DNA of 64,000 nucleotides from SAR116 cluster alpha proteobacterium HIMB100 (GCA_000238815.2 AFXB01000008.1:62001-126000), one strand, 5' to 3'. Shown: positions 49,487-58,484, counted from the stretch's first letter. The notes: generated from the letters alone by a model not told the origin. A program made the numbers and translations.

Positions 49487-50401
49487 ATGCATCCTGCAAA
49501 ATCAGTTATCTTTTTCACCACCATTTCAGGGGCCGGATTTGGTCTTATTGCTTTATTGGCCCTGACTGCGGGCATGGGGCATATCAGCTGGGACAAAAGC
49601 TGGCCATTGGCAGCTGTTGGCCTTGTCCTGGCGGTGGCCGGGCTTGTTTCGTCAACCTTCCACCTGGGTAACCCGCAGCGGGCCTGGCGTGCCTTCAGCC
49701 AATGGCAGTCCAGCTGGTTGTCCCGTGAAGGCGTGCTGGCTGTGGTGACCTGCGGGCTGTTCGGGCTGTGGGTTGCGGGCGGCATGACCGGCTATATCCT
49801 GCCAAATGAAACCGGCTTTGCGGTCGCCGCCTTATGCGTGCTGACCGTCTTTGCCACAGCCATGATTTATGCCCAATTGCGTCCTGTTCCGCGCTGGCAT
49901 AGCTGGCTGACCCCGGCCAGCTATCTGGGTTTTGCGCTGTCTTCAGGCATGTTGCTGATGGTTATGCTGCACCCGCATTATGACGGTATGGCAGGTGGCG
50001 CGCTGGGTTGTCTTGTGCTGGCCTGGGCGGTTAAGGCGATGTGGTGGTCACGGGCAGCTAAAACAGATGTCCGTTCCAGCGGGTCTGATACCGCAACAGC
50101 GACTGGCCTTGCCGGCTATGCGGATATAAAGCTGTTTGAAAAACCGCATATGACAAAAAATTACCTGATGAAGGAAATGGTCTTTGAAGTGGGCCGCAAA
50201 CATGGCCGAAAATTACGCGTGATTGCGTTATTGCTGGGGGCGGTGATACCTGCGCTATTGTTAGGCCTCAGCCTTGTCATTGGCGGGCATGTGGCGGTGA
50301 TGGTGCTGGCGGTGGCCGCGCATTTATGCGGGCTGTTTGTTGAACGCTGGCTGTTCTTTGCTGAAGCTGAACATGTGGTGTCTTTATATTACGGCCGGTG
50401 A
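49487..50401 (+). CDS. soeC: Sulfite dehydrogenase, membrane anchor SoeC (DmsC family)
   Basis: 304 residues with about eight hydrophobic helices. It anchors SoeAB to the inner membrane and hands electrons to quinone. The N-terminal SVIFFTTISGAGFGLIALL and SSTFHLGNPQRAWRAFSQW match the DmsC family, and SSWLSREGVLAVVT follows. FVERWLFFAEAEHVVSLYYG closes the protein. It lies 52 bases after soeB. Confidence 0.85.
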   Translation: MHPAKSVIFFTTISGAGFGLIALLALTAGMGHISWDKSWPLAAVGLVLAVAGLVSSTFHLGNPQRAWRAFSQWQSSWLSREGVLAVVTCGLFGLWVAGGMTGYILPNETGFAVAALCVLTVFATAMIYAQLRPVPRWHSWLTPASYLGFALSSGMLLMVMLHPHYDGMAGGALGCLVLAWAVKAMWWSRAAKTDVRSSGSDTATATGLAGYADIKLFEKPHMTKNYLMKEMVFEVGRKHGRKLRVIALLLGAVIPALLLGLSLVIGGHVAVMVLAVAAHLCGLFVERWLFFAEAEHVVSLYYGR

Positions 50402-50410
50402 GGGGGACTG

Positions 50411-50459
50411 CTGCCTTTTATGAGCACTCACAGACGCTGCGCAGTCAGGATAAAGGCAG
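50411..50459 (+). terminator. Long hairpin after soeC, possible terminator
   Basis: CTGCCTTTTAT (50411-50421) can pair with ATAAAGGCAG (50450-50459). A competing pair GACTGC/GCAGTC (50406-50411 and 50441-50446) shares part of the first arm. No T run follows, so mRNA-end protection is as likely as termination. Confidence 0.4.
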
Positions 50460-50507
50460 GTTGGATTGGCGGCTTATACGCTTTAGTTTTTCAATTGGTA
50501 TAGCTGA

Positions 50508-50990
50508 CTAACCCCGCCCAGCTAGAACGCCGTGCCCGTGATAACGCTGTTTTTTAAAAATACGGTGACGGTTACTTTGTCTGACTTGGTTGAAGCCATG
50601 TTTCCTCAGAGCCAGTTCAACAGGATTAAAGGTTAAATTGGCCGCCAATTCTTGCCACGTCCGTCTCTCGGTTCTGAATGGCTGACGCCATATCCACCGA
50701 AGCACGCAATACATAACCCAACGCAAATAATATTCGGTCTTCGTTGTTAAGGGCATATGATAACAGCGTAATTCTTTTGCAGATATCTCGCCAGCCTCAA
50801 AATCCCTGGCCTATTCCTCTATGCAGGTCAGCCATGATTTTGTGGCTGCCTCCACATTACTTTCAACGTCTGAAAGATAAGGATAGCTGGTGAACACCTC
50901 AACCTGGCCGTCTTCGTGGAAAAATACGAAATAGGATTGTCAGCGACATGGGCTTCAAGCGCATGGCGAACAGACTTGCATATCTAACAT
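50508..50990 (-). pseudogene. Decayed small gene, unidentified
   Basis: On the minus strand one frame codes continuously from 50939 (SYFVFFHEDGQVEVFTSYPY) to 50508 except for TAG at 50813-50811. Just upstream, coding-like VRHALEAHVADNP sits in another frame, and a start ATG lies at 50990, so a frameshift near 50940 is also implied. An intact product would have about 155-160 residues. The late part has RRTWQELAANLTFNPVELAL. I do not recognise the family. It occupies most of the 676-base gap between soeC and tauC. Confidence 0.5.
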
Positions 50991-51077
50991 GTCTTTATGC
51001 CTGCCAGTAAGGAGAGCGTCTTGAGACACACGCCAAAAGGCGTAAGTATCAAGACAATTCCCCTTAACAGGAAAGGC

Positions 51078-53006
51078 TTACCCCTTGCCGCGCCACGGGA
51101 TGGTTTTATTAATCACCCAGCGCATGATGAGGTCAAACACCAGTCCCAATATTCCCATGATCAAGATGGTCACCCAGATCAGCTCATAGTCTGACACCGT
51201 CCGGGCCACATTTTCAATAAAGCCCACACCAGTTGTACCGGCCAGCATCTCAGCTGCCACCAATGTGCCCCAGCACACCCCGATAGCAATCCGGATTCCG
51301 GTCAGGATTTCCGGCATTGCATTTGGCAGGATGACATGACGCAGGATTTGATTATCTGTCGCGCCCAAAGAATGCGAGGCACGGATTTTTGAGAGTTGCG
51401 TGCCAGATGCACCGGTCCGGGCAGAAATCACCATAATCGCGAAGGCCACCATGAACAGCAAGAAGATCTTGCCATCATCCTGAATCCCGAAAATGGTCAG
51501 AATAAGCGGAGCCCAGGCCAGTGGCGGCACAGGACGGTAAAGTTCAATCAACGGGTCAAAGAAGGATTTGAAGAAGCGTGAGACGCCCATATAAATACCC
51601 AATGGCACACCCAGCAGAATTCCGAAGCCCATCGCCACAATTACCCGGAACAAAGAATCCCAGATATGGCCGTCCAGCATAGGCACAGAGCCTAAGTAGA
51701 CTTCGCCTTGCGCAAAGGCCAGCAGTTTGTCTTTATAATTCGGTACAAAGCTGCCATCCGGCTGATGCCGGGCATAGTCACCAGGCAGCATGTCAATCAG
51801 ACCATCAGGGATTAAGAAGGCCACAACATCGGCCACAGGCAGCCATTTCCACCATAATAAGGTGGTCCCTTTATAGCCGCCGCCCGCCTCCAGGTCAGGA
51901 TTTGCTAATTTGCCGAAAGTAGCGACAACATCAGTTGGCTTTGGCAGCCAGCGTCCGGGACCCTGTTCAGAACAAATGGTCTTGGATTTGACCACACCTT
52001 CGCCAGGGAAGAACACCGCTTCAATGAAGCCAAGGCTGCCCTTGGTGTCGTCAACAGTCCGGTACAGGGTCTGCACAGATGCATTTACCGTATCCAGCGC
52101 ATCAGCAGGGAATATGGTGCCGTCATCAACACGTTTGTAAATCCGTTCAACGGCCTTGATATAGGCTGCCCGCGCCTTGTCCACAGCCTCATCGCCTGTT
52201 GGCTGTTTATTACCCTCTTTCAGGGCAGCGATATCAGCTTTGGTTGCGGCGATCAGCTGGTCAGCTTCAGCAGATTTATTGCGCAGTTTCAAAAAGCGTT
52301 TTGCCACATCTTTGATGTCCTGGGATACAGCGTCAAACAGCACCCCCTTAGGCGTCATGGGCAGCAGCCCGATTTCTTCGTCAGCTACCCCCCATTTTGG
52401 CTGGGCAAGAGCGTCTGATGTCGGGGTCAGACCGTCATATCCGGCGCTGATTCTGTTGGTGATCTGATCCAGGTCTGCGGCCACCCGGTCTAGAGCGGCA
52501 AAGGATTCAGGAGCCTGGTTATCCGGATTTGAAAAAGCAGAGATAATGGCTCTGGTCTGGTCAATGGCGGCTAGCAGGCGGCGTTGTTCTGCAGCAGAAA
52601 ATACAGCTTCAGGCAAACGTGCTTCAAGCTCATCCAGCTGCTGGACGTTACGGACCACCAATGTGGTCGACTTGTAATAGCGAGACTGCATCGGCAGGGC
52701 AGCAGTAATCGGTGACATGGCTTCATCGATTTTTGCCACCTGACACATTTCATTGCCAGCATCAGGGAAATAAGCCCGGCCCATACCCCAGGAAAAATAG
52801 AACCAGATCAGAAGCAGAGCCGATACCCCGCATAATGCCCAGTACCAGCCCCCTTTGGTGCGTTCAGGGTCGCCAAATACTTCATCCTTGGCCCGCAGAA
52901 CAGATTGTTTCAGGCCAATGTAAAGTGAAACACCTAAAGTGACAAACAGGCCGAAAATGATAAAAGCGGCAATCAGCGCGCGTTCTTGTGATAAAAAGTC
53001 AAGCAC
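51078..53006 (-). CDS. tauC: Taurine ABC transporter permease with large N-terminal periplasmic domain
   Basis: 642 residues, against about 250-280 for ordinary TauC/SsuC. The C-terminal 200 residues (from about 445) are a normal permease: WDSLFRVIVAMGFGILLGVP, the YRPVPPLAWAPLILTIFG segment, and the EAA loop SHSLGATDNQILRHVILPNA. Before it lie two helices (about 10-31 and 53-75) with a basic loop between, then about 320 mostly helical residues. The positive-inside rule puts that domain in the periplasm. The start overlaps tauB by 8 bases. The taurine call follows from tpa/xsc next door; another sulfonate is possible. Confidence 0.8.
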   Translation of the reverse strand: MLDFLSQERALIAAFIIFGLFVTLGVSLYIGLKQSVLRAKDEVFGDPERTKGGWYWALCGVSALLLIWFYFSWGMGRAYFPDAGNEMCQVAKIDEAMSPITAALPMQSRYYKSTTLVVRNVQQLDELEARLPEAVFSAAEQRRLLAAIDQTRAIISAFSNPDNQAPESFAALDRVAADLDQITNRISAGYDGLTPTSDALAQPKWGVADEEIGLLPMTPKGVLFDAVSQDIKDVAKRFLKLRNKSAEADQLIAATKADIAALKEGNKQPTGDEAVDKARAAYIKAVERIYKRVDDGTIFPADALDTVNASVQTLYRTVDDTKGSLGFIEAVFFPGEGVVKSKTICSEQGPGRWLPKPTDVVATFGKLANPDLEAGGGYKGTTLLWWKWLPVADVVAFLIPDGLIDMLPGDYARHQPDGSFVPNYKDKLLAFAQGEVYLGSVPMLDGHIWDSLFRVIVAMGFGILLGVPLGIYMGVSRFFKSFFDPLIELYRPVPPLAWAPLILTIFGIQDDGKIFLLFMVAFAIMVISARTGASGTQLSKIRASHSLGATDNQILRHVILPNAMPEILTGIRIAIGVCWGTLVAAEMLAGTTGVGFIENVARTVSDYELIWVTILIMGILGLVFDLIMRWVINKTIPWRGKG

Positions 53007-53796
53007 CGCCCATAATCTCCTCTTCCATATCCCAGATCATGGTCAGAATTTCTTCACGGACTGAGCTGAATTCAGGGAGTTTTTTAATCTCGCGCAAAGA
53101 ATCGGTCAGTCCTTTTTCTGCAAAGGGAAGGTGGTATTCTTTATGAATCCGGCCCGGGCGCGGGGCCATAACAAACAGCCGTTCACCCAACAACAACGCT
53201 TCTTCCACAGAATGGGTGATGATCATAATCGTCTTGCCTGTTTCTTTCCAGAGTTCGAGAATCAGAGACTGCATTTTTTCGCGTGTCAGCGCATCCAGCG
53301 CACCCAAAGGTTCATCCATCAAAATGACATCAGGGTCATTGACCAGACAACGGGCAAGGGCCACACGTTGCTGCATGCCACCTGACAGCTGATATGTCGG
53401 AGTATCGCCAAAGCCCTGAAGGCCAACAATGTCCAGCCATTTCAGGACAAGGGCCTCAGCCTCAGCGTCATTCATTTTTTTCATGCGCAGGCCAAAATCA
53501 ACATTCTTGGCAACCGGCAGCCATTCAAATAAGGCGCCTTGCTGGAATACCATGCCGCGTTCCACGCCTGGCCCGTCAATAACCTGCTGGCCCAATGACA
53601 CAGAGCCGCCTGTGGGGTTGATAAAGCCAGCGACCATATTCAGCAAGGTTGTCTTGCCACAGCCTGATGGCCCCAGAACGGACAGTAATTCACCCTGTTT
53701 CAGCGTAAAGCTGACATTTTTGAGTGCCTCTACCGCATCACCCGTTTGCGGGTTGGTAAAGGTCATGCACAGATTGTCACAGATTAAGTCTGACAT
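52999..53796 (-). CDS. tauB: Taurine ABC transporter ATP-binding protein
   Basis: 265 residues. Walker A GPSGCGKTT is at residues 42-50, the Q-loop in VFQQGALFEWLPV, the signature LSGGMQQRVALARCL and Walker B VILMDEPLGALD. It belongs to the nitrate/sulfonate/taurine (SsuB/TauB) group. It energises uptake with TauC, which it overlaps by 8 bases. It lies 95 bases after tauA, with a strong hairpin between. Confidence 0.9.
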   Translation of the reverse strand: MSDLICDNLCMTFTNPQTGDAVEALKNVSFTLKQGELLSVLGPSGCGKTTLLNMVAGFINPTGGSVSLGQQVIDGPGVERGMVFQQGALFEWLPVAKNVDFGLRMKKMNDAEAEALVLKWLDIVGLQGFGDTPTYQLSGGMQQRVALARCLVNDPDVILMDEPLGALDALTREKMQSLILELWKETGKTIMIITHSVEEALLLGERLFVMAPRPGRIHKEYHLPFAEKGLTDSLREIKKLPEFSSVREEILTMIWDMEEEIMGGA

Positions 53797-53837
53797 ATCC
53801 GTCTTGCTCCCCCTTGGAATTCTAGACGTCAGGCAAA

Positions 53838-53868
53838 GAATAAGGCCCCACGATGCAGGGCCTTATTC
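53838..53868 (-). terminator. Hairpin between tauA and tauB
   Basis: A perfect 11-base-pair stem (GAATAAGGCCC / GGGCCTTATTC) with a nine-base loop lies in the tauA-tauB gap. Read on the minus strand it is followed by TTTGCC, a weak T run. It probably protects the tauA 3' end or lets only part of the transcription through, giving more binding protein than permease. Confidence 0.65.
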
Positions 53869-53891
53869 CTATCATAATTTAACTTTTATTC

Positions 53892-54866
53892 CTACTGCAG
53901 GAATGAGCCGTCGATCGCAGCGCCAACAGACCCCTTGTAGTTCTTGATGTTTGTCTTCACAAACACTGCACCAAGAGATTCTGCTGCTGCTGCAGCAATC
54001 CCGTCATTACCGAAATAATCAGCAGCCTGTTCTGCTACGGTCGGGAACAGGAAACCAGCCATTTGGTTCTGTGTTGTTGTGAAATCCATACCAGCATCGC
54101 TTGCCACTTTGCGGATCTGCTCAGGAGTCGCCATCCATGCGGCGTTAGCTTCTTCTGTCACTTCCAGGAAAGAGCTGACCAGCTCAGGATTTTCGTTGGC
54201 AAATTTTTCGGTCACAGAAATCACGTCAAATGAGCCGATACCTGCATCTGTCTTCTGTTGGGTTGACATAATAGGCGTACCCACTTCGCCAGCAGCTTTC
54301 GCAGATGCACCGCCAAAGATACAGGCCATGTCAACAGATCCGTCAGCCAGAGAAACCGCACCGTCAGGTGGAGCCTGGTCAACAATTGTCATGGTTGATG
54401 TGTCTACATTCAGAGCAGCCATCTGTTTGCGGAAAGAGAAGTCAGCCATGGTGTTCAATGGCACAGCAACTGTCTTACCTTCCAGTTCAGATGCGTTAGA
54501 TGAATCAATGCCCAGGCCGTTTGCAACAAAACAGTCATTTGCTTCATAAACAACAGCCACACCAACCATCTTCAGTGGTGCGCCCTGCTGAATCGCAGTT
54601 ACGAATGGCGCCAGACCCTGTGAGTAGGCAATATCGATGTCACCTGCCAGCATGGCTTCTGTCATTGCCACACCAGTTGAAAAATCTGTCCAGTTAACGT
54701 CAACACCCATAGCTTCGTCGTAAGCCTTGTCGACCTTAGCGATCTGGTTTGGTGTTGCCCATTCCAGGAAGAAAGCGACATTCACGCTGTCTGCGGCCTG
54801 TGCAGCCCCTGACAATGTGAGGGCCGCAACGGCTGCTGCCGCTGTCCGTGTGATGAAAGATTTCAT
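53892..54866 (-). CDS. tauA: Taurine ABC transporter substrate-binding protein
   Basis: 324 residues from ATG 54866 with GGAGAGG just upstream; ATG 54878 is possible. A signal peptide (MKSFITRTAAAAVAALTLSG, cleavage near AQA-AD) sends it to the periplasm. The mature start VNVAFFLEWATPNQIAKVDK and later DIDIAYSQGLAPFVTA, EGKTVAVPLNTMADFSFR and PPDGAVSLADGSVDMACIFG match TauA-type sulfonate-binding proteins of the NMT1/SsuA fold. A terminator upstream separates it from tpa, so it likely has its own promoter. Confidence 0.88.
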   Translation of the reverse strand: MKSFITRTAAAAVAALTLSGAAQAADSVNVAFFLEWATPNQIAKVDKAYDEAMGVDVNWTDFSTGVAMTEAMLAGDIDIAYSQGLAPFVTAIQQGAPLKMVGVAVVYEANDCFVANGLGIDSSNASELEGKTVAVPLNTMADFSFRKQMAALNVDTSTMTIVDQAPPDGAVSLADGSVDMACIFGGASAKAAGEVGTPIMSTQQKTDAGIGSFDVISVTEKFANENPELVSSFLEVTEEANAAWMATPEQIRKVASDAGMDFTTTQNQMAGFLFPTVAEQAADYFGNDGIAAAAAESLGAVFVKTNIKNYKGSVGAAIDGSFLQ

Positions 54867-54929
54867 AATCCTCTCCATAAACTTGGTTTTTGTCGAAAAA
54901 CCGTACCATAGGGTGTAGAAAAGACAAAC

Positions 54930-54963
54930 GAATTTTTAGCGAAATATGTGATGAATTTTTGGC
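54930..54963 (-). repeat. Direct repeat upstream of tauA
   Basis: GAATTTTTAGC (54930-54940) recurs as GAATTTTTGGC (54953-54963), 10 of 11 bases alike, with starts 23 bases apart (about two helical turns). It lies 64-97 bases before the tauA ATG and may be an operator. No known TauR-site consensus was recognised. Confidence 0.45.
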
Positions 54964-55002
54964 AAAAAGCGACCCAAAAACTCACCAAAAAGCAATAAAA
55001 AT

Positions 55003-55022
55003 CCTGCCCCAGAAGAGGCAGG
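55003..55022 (-). terminator. Terminator after tpa
   Basis: CCTGCC/GGCAGG with an eight-base loop, 30 bases past the tpa stop. On the minus strand ATTTTTATTG follows; on the plus strand TTTTTT follows. It can therefore stop transcripts in either direction. Confidence 0.75.
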
Positions 55023-55051
55023 TTTTTTGACGAGCGTGTCTGTTGTTCTGA

Positions 55052-56368
55052 TCAGCTTACATGCTGGTCGAGTGTTTTGCGGAATTTGTCAATAATTTCA
55101 TCAATATGAGTTTTTTCCGCAATAAAGGCAGGGGCTAAAATCCCGTTATCACCTGTGAATTTGACATGCAGACCGTTCCAGAACATGTCTTTCTGCATCT
55201 GCGTGCCGCGGCGACCAGGCACCCCATCATGGTGAAGTTCAATCCCCGCCATCATGCCATAGCCGCGCAAATCGGCGACCAGCGGATGATCTTTAAGAGA
55301 CCAGACCGCATCCAGGAAATAGCCTGACATATCAGCCGCCCGATCAAACAGGCCTTCTTCTTCGTAAATTTTCTGAGTCGCAATCCCTGCAGCACAAGCT
55401 GCCGGATGTGCAGAATAGGTATATCCATGGAAGAATTCGATCGCATTTTCAGGCGACGCGTTTGTTACTGTGTCATAAATTTCGTCTTTCACGGCAACCG
55501 CGCCCATTGGGATCGCCCCGTTGGTCAGGGCTTTGGCCATAGTGATGATGTCTGGTGTGACGTCATAGCTTTGCGAGGCAAACGCATTGCCGGTTCGGCC
55601 AAAGCCGGTGATGACCTCGTCAAACACCAGCAAAATGCCATGTTCGTCACAAATTTCGCGCAGACGCTGAAGATAGCCTTGCGGGGGTACCAATGTCCCG
55701 GTTGAGCCTGCAATTGGCTCAACAAAAACAGCGGCAATGGTTGAGCCGCCATAGGTTTCACAAATACGGGTCAGATCTTCAGCCAGTTCAGCACCTGTTG
55801 CCGGCTGGCCTTTGGTGAAGCCCTGTTCCGGGGTATGGGTATGACGCATAGTCACAATATTTGGCAGCGTGACCGGGAAGGTTTCTCTGTTCTTCACCAT
55901 GCCTGCCAGTGAGACACCACCCATGTTTACGCCATGATAGGCCCGCTCGCGGCTGACAAAGCGCAGACGCTGAGACTGGCCATTGGCGCGGTGATAAGCC
56001 ATGACAATTTTCATCGCTGTTTCAACTGACTCAGAGCCAGAATTCACAAAAAACACATGATTCAGCGGATCCGGCAAGATGCGGGCCACACGAGAGGCCA
56101 GTTCAAATGAACCCGGATGGCCCAGCTGGAAGTGCGGTATGTAATCATTATCCAGCATCTGTTTATACACAGCCTCGGCAATTTCCCGGCGCCCATGACC
56201 AGCAGGGGTGCAGAACAGGCCTGAAGAGCCGTCGATTAATTGACCGCCTTTGTAATCCCAGCAATACATGCCTTCTGATTTGACCACCAGGCGTGGATTC
56301 GTTTTAAAATCACGGTTACCTGAAAATGGCATCCAGTGATTTTCAAGTGAGTTAATATCAAATGGCAT
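55052..56368 (-). CDS. tpa: Taurine:pyruvate aminotransferase
   Basis: 438 residues, class III PLP aminotransferase. It moves the amino group of taurine to pyruvate, giving sulfoacetaldehyde and alanine. The N-terminal HWMPFSGNRDFKTNPRLVVK, the GSESVETAMKIVMAYHRANG region near 115, VFDEVITGFGRTGNAFA, and the PLP lysine in ITMAKALTNGAIPMGAV all fit omega-amino-acid:pyruvate aminotransferases. Within that family, taurine is chosen because xsc is divergent next to it and tauABC follows. Beta-alanine or other amines cannot be excluded from sequence alone. GGGAGAA precedes the ATG. Confidence 0.85.
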   Translation of the reverse strand: MPFDINSLENHWMPFSGNRDFKTNPRLVVKSEGMYCWDYKGGQLIDGSSGLFCTPAGHGRREIAEAVYKQMLDNDYIPHFQLGHPGSFELASRVARILPDPLNHVFFVNSGSESVETAMKIVMAYHRANGQSQRLRFVSRERAYHGVNMGGVSLAGMVKNRETFPVTLPNIVTMRHTHTPEQGFTKGQPATGAELAEDLTRICETYGGSTIAAVFVEPIAGSTGTLVPPQGYLQRLREICDEHGILLVFDEVITGFGRTGNAFASQSYDVTPDIITMAKALTNGAIPMGAVAVKDEIYDTVTNASPENAIEFFHGYTYSAHPAACAAGIATQKIYEEEGLFDRAADMSGYFLDAVWSLKDHPLVADLRGYGMMAGIELHHDGVPGRRGTQMQKDMFWNGLHVKFTGDNGILAPAFIAEKTHIDEIIDKFRKTLDQHVS

Positions 56369-56426
56369 AACATGTTCTCCCTACAAGATCCGCCAAGCAA
56401 AACGGAGCTCCCCAAAATCGACCTCC

Positions 56427-56456
56427 ACTAAGGGGGAAGACGGGCAGCTTTGTCAA
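56427..56456 (-). promoter_or_regulatory. Promoter of tpa
   Basis: On the minus strand a perfect TTGACA (56456-56451) and CTTAGT (56432-56427) are 18 bases apart, about 60 bases before the tpa start. The 320-base tpa-xsc gap holds divergent promoters and no supported gene. Confidence 0.55.
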
Positions 56457-56597
56457 ATCAAATGCGCACATCTTTGTCGGCTAAGCGACATCCCGCCAGC
56501 CCACTATATGTGGCCTATGATAACGGCGTTAATCCATGTATGAAAAGAGCCAGGAACGAGACGATTTCACGGGGCGGAATGAGAGATGAAGTTTCGG

Positions 56598-56626
56598 TTG
56601 TTCTTTTGCTGAAAATCTCCTATGAC
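56598..56626 (+). promoter_or_regulatory. Promoter of xsc-pta
   Basis: TTGTTC (56598-56603) and TATGAC (56621-56626) are 17 bases apart, 63 bases before the xsc ATG. It is divergent from the tpa promoter, so one regulator could serve both. Confidence 0.55.
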
Positions 56627-56688
56627 AGGCGTGTTACATTCGGGGGCCGCGCTGTAGCAGGCCTGATTTACTGGGAAGGAATAGCCAG

Positions 56689-58470
56689 ATGAAAATGACC
56701 ACTGAAGAAGCCTTTGTAAAAGTACTGCAACGACATGGGATTGAGCATGCGTTTGGGATTATCGGGTCAGCAATGATGCCGATTTCAGATTTGTTTCCGC
56801 AAGCTGGGATCACCTTCTGGGATGCTGCGCATGAGTGTAATGCGGGCATGATGGCTGATGGCTATACACGTGCTTCTGGCAAGGTCTGTATGATGGTTGC
56901 CCAGAACGGCCCGGGGATCACCAATTTCGTTACACCAGTGAAGACTGCTTACTGGAACCACACGCCCTTGCTGTTGGTCACACCACAGGCGGCAAATAAA
57001 ACAATCGGGCAGGGTGGCTTCCAGGAAGTTGAACAGATGGCCCTGTTTAAAGATATGGTCTGCTATCAAGAAGAGGTGCGTGACCCGTCACGTGTGGCCG
57101 AAGTTCTGAACCGGGTGATCACACAAGCGATTCGTCTGAGCGCCCCTGCACAGATTAATATCCCACGCGATTTCTGGACCCAGGTGGTGGATATTAACAT
57201 CCCTGAAATCCTCAGCTTTGAACGTCCAGGCGGGGGTGATGATGCCATTTCACAAGCCGCTCAGCTGCTCAGCGAGGCTGAGTTTCCTGTGATTTTGAAC
57301 GGGGCTGGTGTTGTTATTGGCGGTGCGATCCCTGCGTCTATGGCGCTGGCTGAACGGCTGGATGCGCCGGTTTGCTGTGGTTATCAGCATAATGATGCTT
57401 TTCCGGGCTCTCATCCCCTGGCCGTCGGGCCGTTGGGCTATAACGGCTCGAAAGCCGGTATGGAGCTGATCGCGAAAGCAGATGTTGTGCTGGCTTTGGG
57501 CACACGCCTGAATCCCTTTTCTACCCTGCCAGGTTATGGCATTGATTACTGGCCAAAAGACGCCAAAATCATTCAGGTCGACATTAACCCTGACCGTATC
57601 GGCCTGACCAAACCTGTATCAGTTGGGATTGTTGGTGATGCAAAGAAAGTTGCTGAATCGCTGTTAGCCAAGCTGGGCCCTCAGGCTGGTGAAAAAGGCC
57701 GGTCAAGCCGGACAGCTGTTATTGCCAAGACCAAATCTGCGTGGGCACAGGAATTGACCAGCCTGGATCATGAGGATGATGATCCGGGCACAACCTGGAA
57801 TGAGCGGGCCCGCACAAGAGAGCCAGGAAAGATGAGCCCGCGTATGGCATGGCGTGCAATTACGTCAGTGTTGCCAAAGGATGCGATTATCAGCTCTGAC
57901 ATCGGCAATAACTGTGCAATCGGGAACGCCTATCCAACTTTTGAAGAAGGGCGCAAATATCTGGCCCCTGGCTTGTTTGGTCCATGCGGTTATGGCTTCC
58001 CGGCCATTTGCGGGGCAAAGATTGCGCAGCCTGATGTGCCTGTTGTCGGTTTTGCCGGTGATGGCGCTTTCGGGATTTCAATGAATGAAATGGTGTCTGT
58101 CGGACGTGATGAATGGCCGCCCATCACCATGATCATTTTCCGCAATTACCAGTGGGGGGCTGAAAAGCGCAACACAACATTGTGGTTCGAAGATAATTTC
58201 GTCGGCACCGAGCTGGATACAGATGTGACGTACGCCGGTATTGCCCAGCAGTGCGGTGTGAAAGGCGTCCAGGTTAATGGTATGGACGCGCTGTCTGATG
58301 CGCTGGATAAGGCAATTGAAGACCAGATGAAGAACAACACAACAACCTTTATCGAAGTTGTGCTGAATCAGGAACTGGGTGAGCCGTTCCGCCGTGATGC
58401 GATGAAAAAGCCCGTTGCGGTAGCAGGTATTGACCCTGCTGACTTCCGCCCACAGCAGCCGATCCTGTAA
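56689..58470 (+). CDS. xsc: Sulfoacetaldehyde acetyltransferase
   Basis: 593 residues, thiamine-diphosphate enzyme that splits sulfoacetaldehyde with phosphate into acetyl phosphate and sulfite. The first-domain glutamate region is HECNAGMMADGYTRASGKVC, followed by VAQNGPGITNFVTP. The ThDP/Mg motif begins with GDG at 457-459 (GFAGDGAFGISMNEMVSVG) and ends in NYQWGAEKRN. Length and these motifs match Xsc rather than acetolactate synthase. GGAAGGAAT lies just before the ATG. pta follows directly, as in many Xsc loci. Confidence 0.93.
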   Translation: MKMTTEEAFVKVLQRHGIEHAFGIIGSAMMPISDLFPQAGITFWDAAHECNAGMMADGYTRASGKVCMMVAQNGPGITNFVTPVKTAYWNHTPLLLVTPQAANKTIGQGGFQEVEQMALFKDMVCYQEEVRDPSRVAEVLNRVITQAIRLSAPAQINIPRDFWTQVVDINIPEILSFERPGGGDDAISQAAQLLSEAEFPVILNGAGVVIGGAIPASMALAERLDAPVCCGYQHNDAFPGSHPLAVGPLGYNGSKAGMELIAKADVVLALGTRLNPFSTLPGYGIDYWPKDAKIIQVDINPDRIGLTKPVSVGIVGDAKKVAESLLAKLGPQAGEKGRSSRTAVIAKTKSAWAQELTSLDHEDDDPGTTWNERARTREPGKMSPRMAWRAITSVLPKDAIISSDIGNNCAIGNAYPTFEEGRKYLAPGLFGPCGYGFPAICGAKIAQPDVPVVGFAGDGAFGISMNEMVSVGRDEWPPITMIIFRNYQWGAEKRNTTLWFEDNFVGTELDTDVTYAGIAQQCGVKGVQVNGMDALSDALDKAIEDQMKNNTTTFIEVVLNQELGEPFRRDAMKKPVAVAGIDPADFRPQQPIL

Positions 58471-58484
58471 GGCCAGCCTGGGCT

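Noticed and set aside
56450-56692. An 80-residue frame in the tpa-xsc gap
   Set aside because: It overlaps both inferred promoters and the xsc start, and shows no conserved features.
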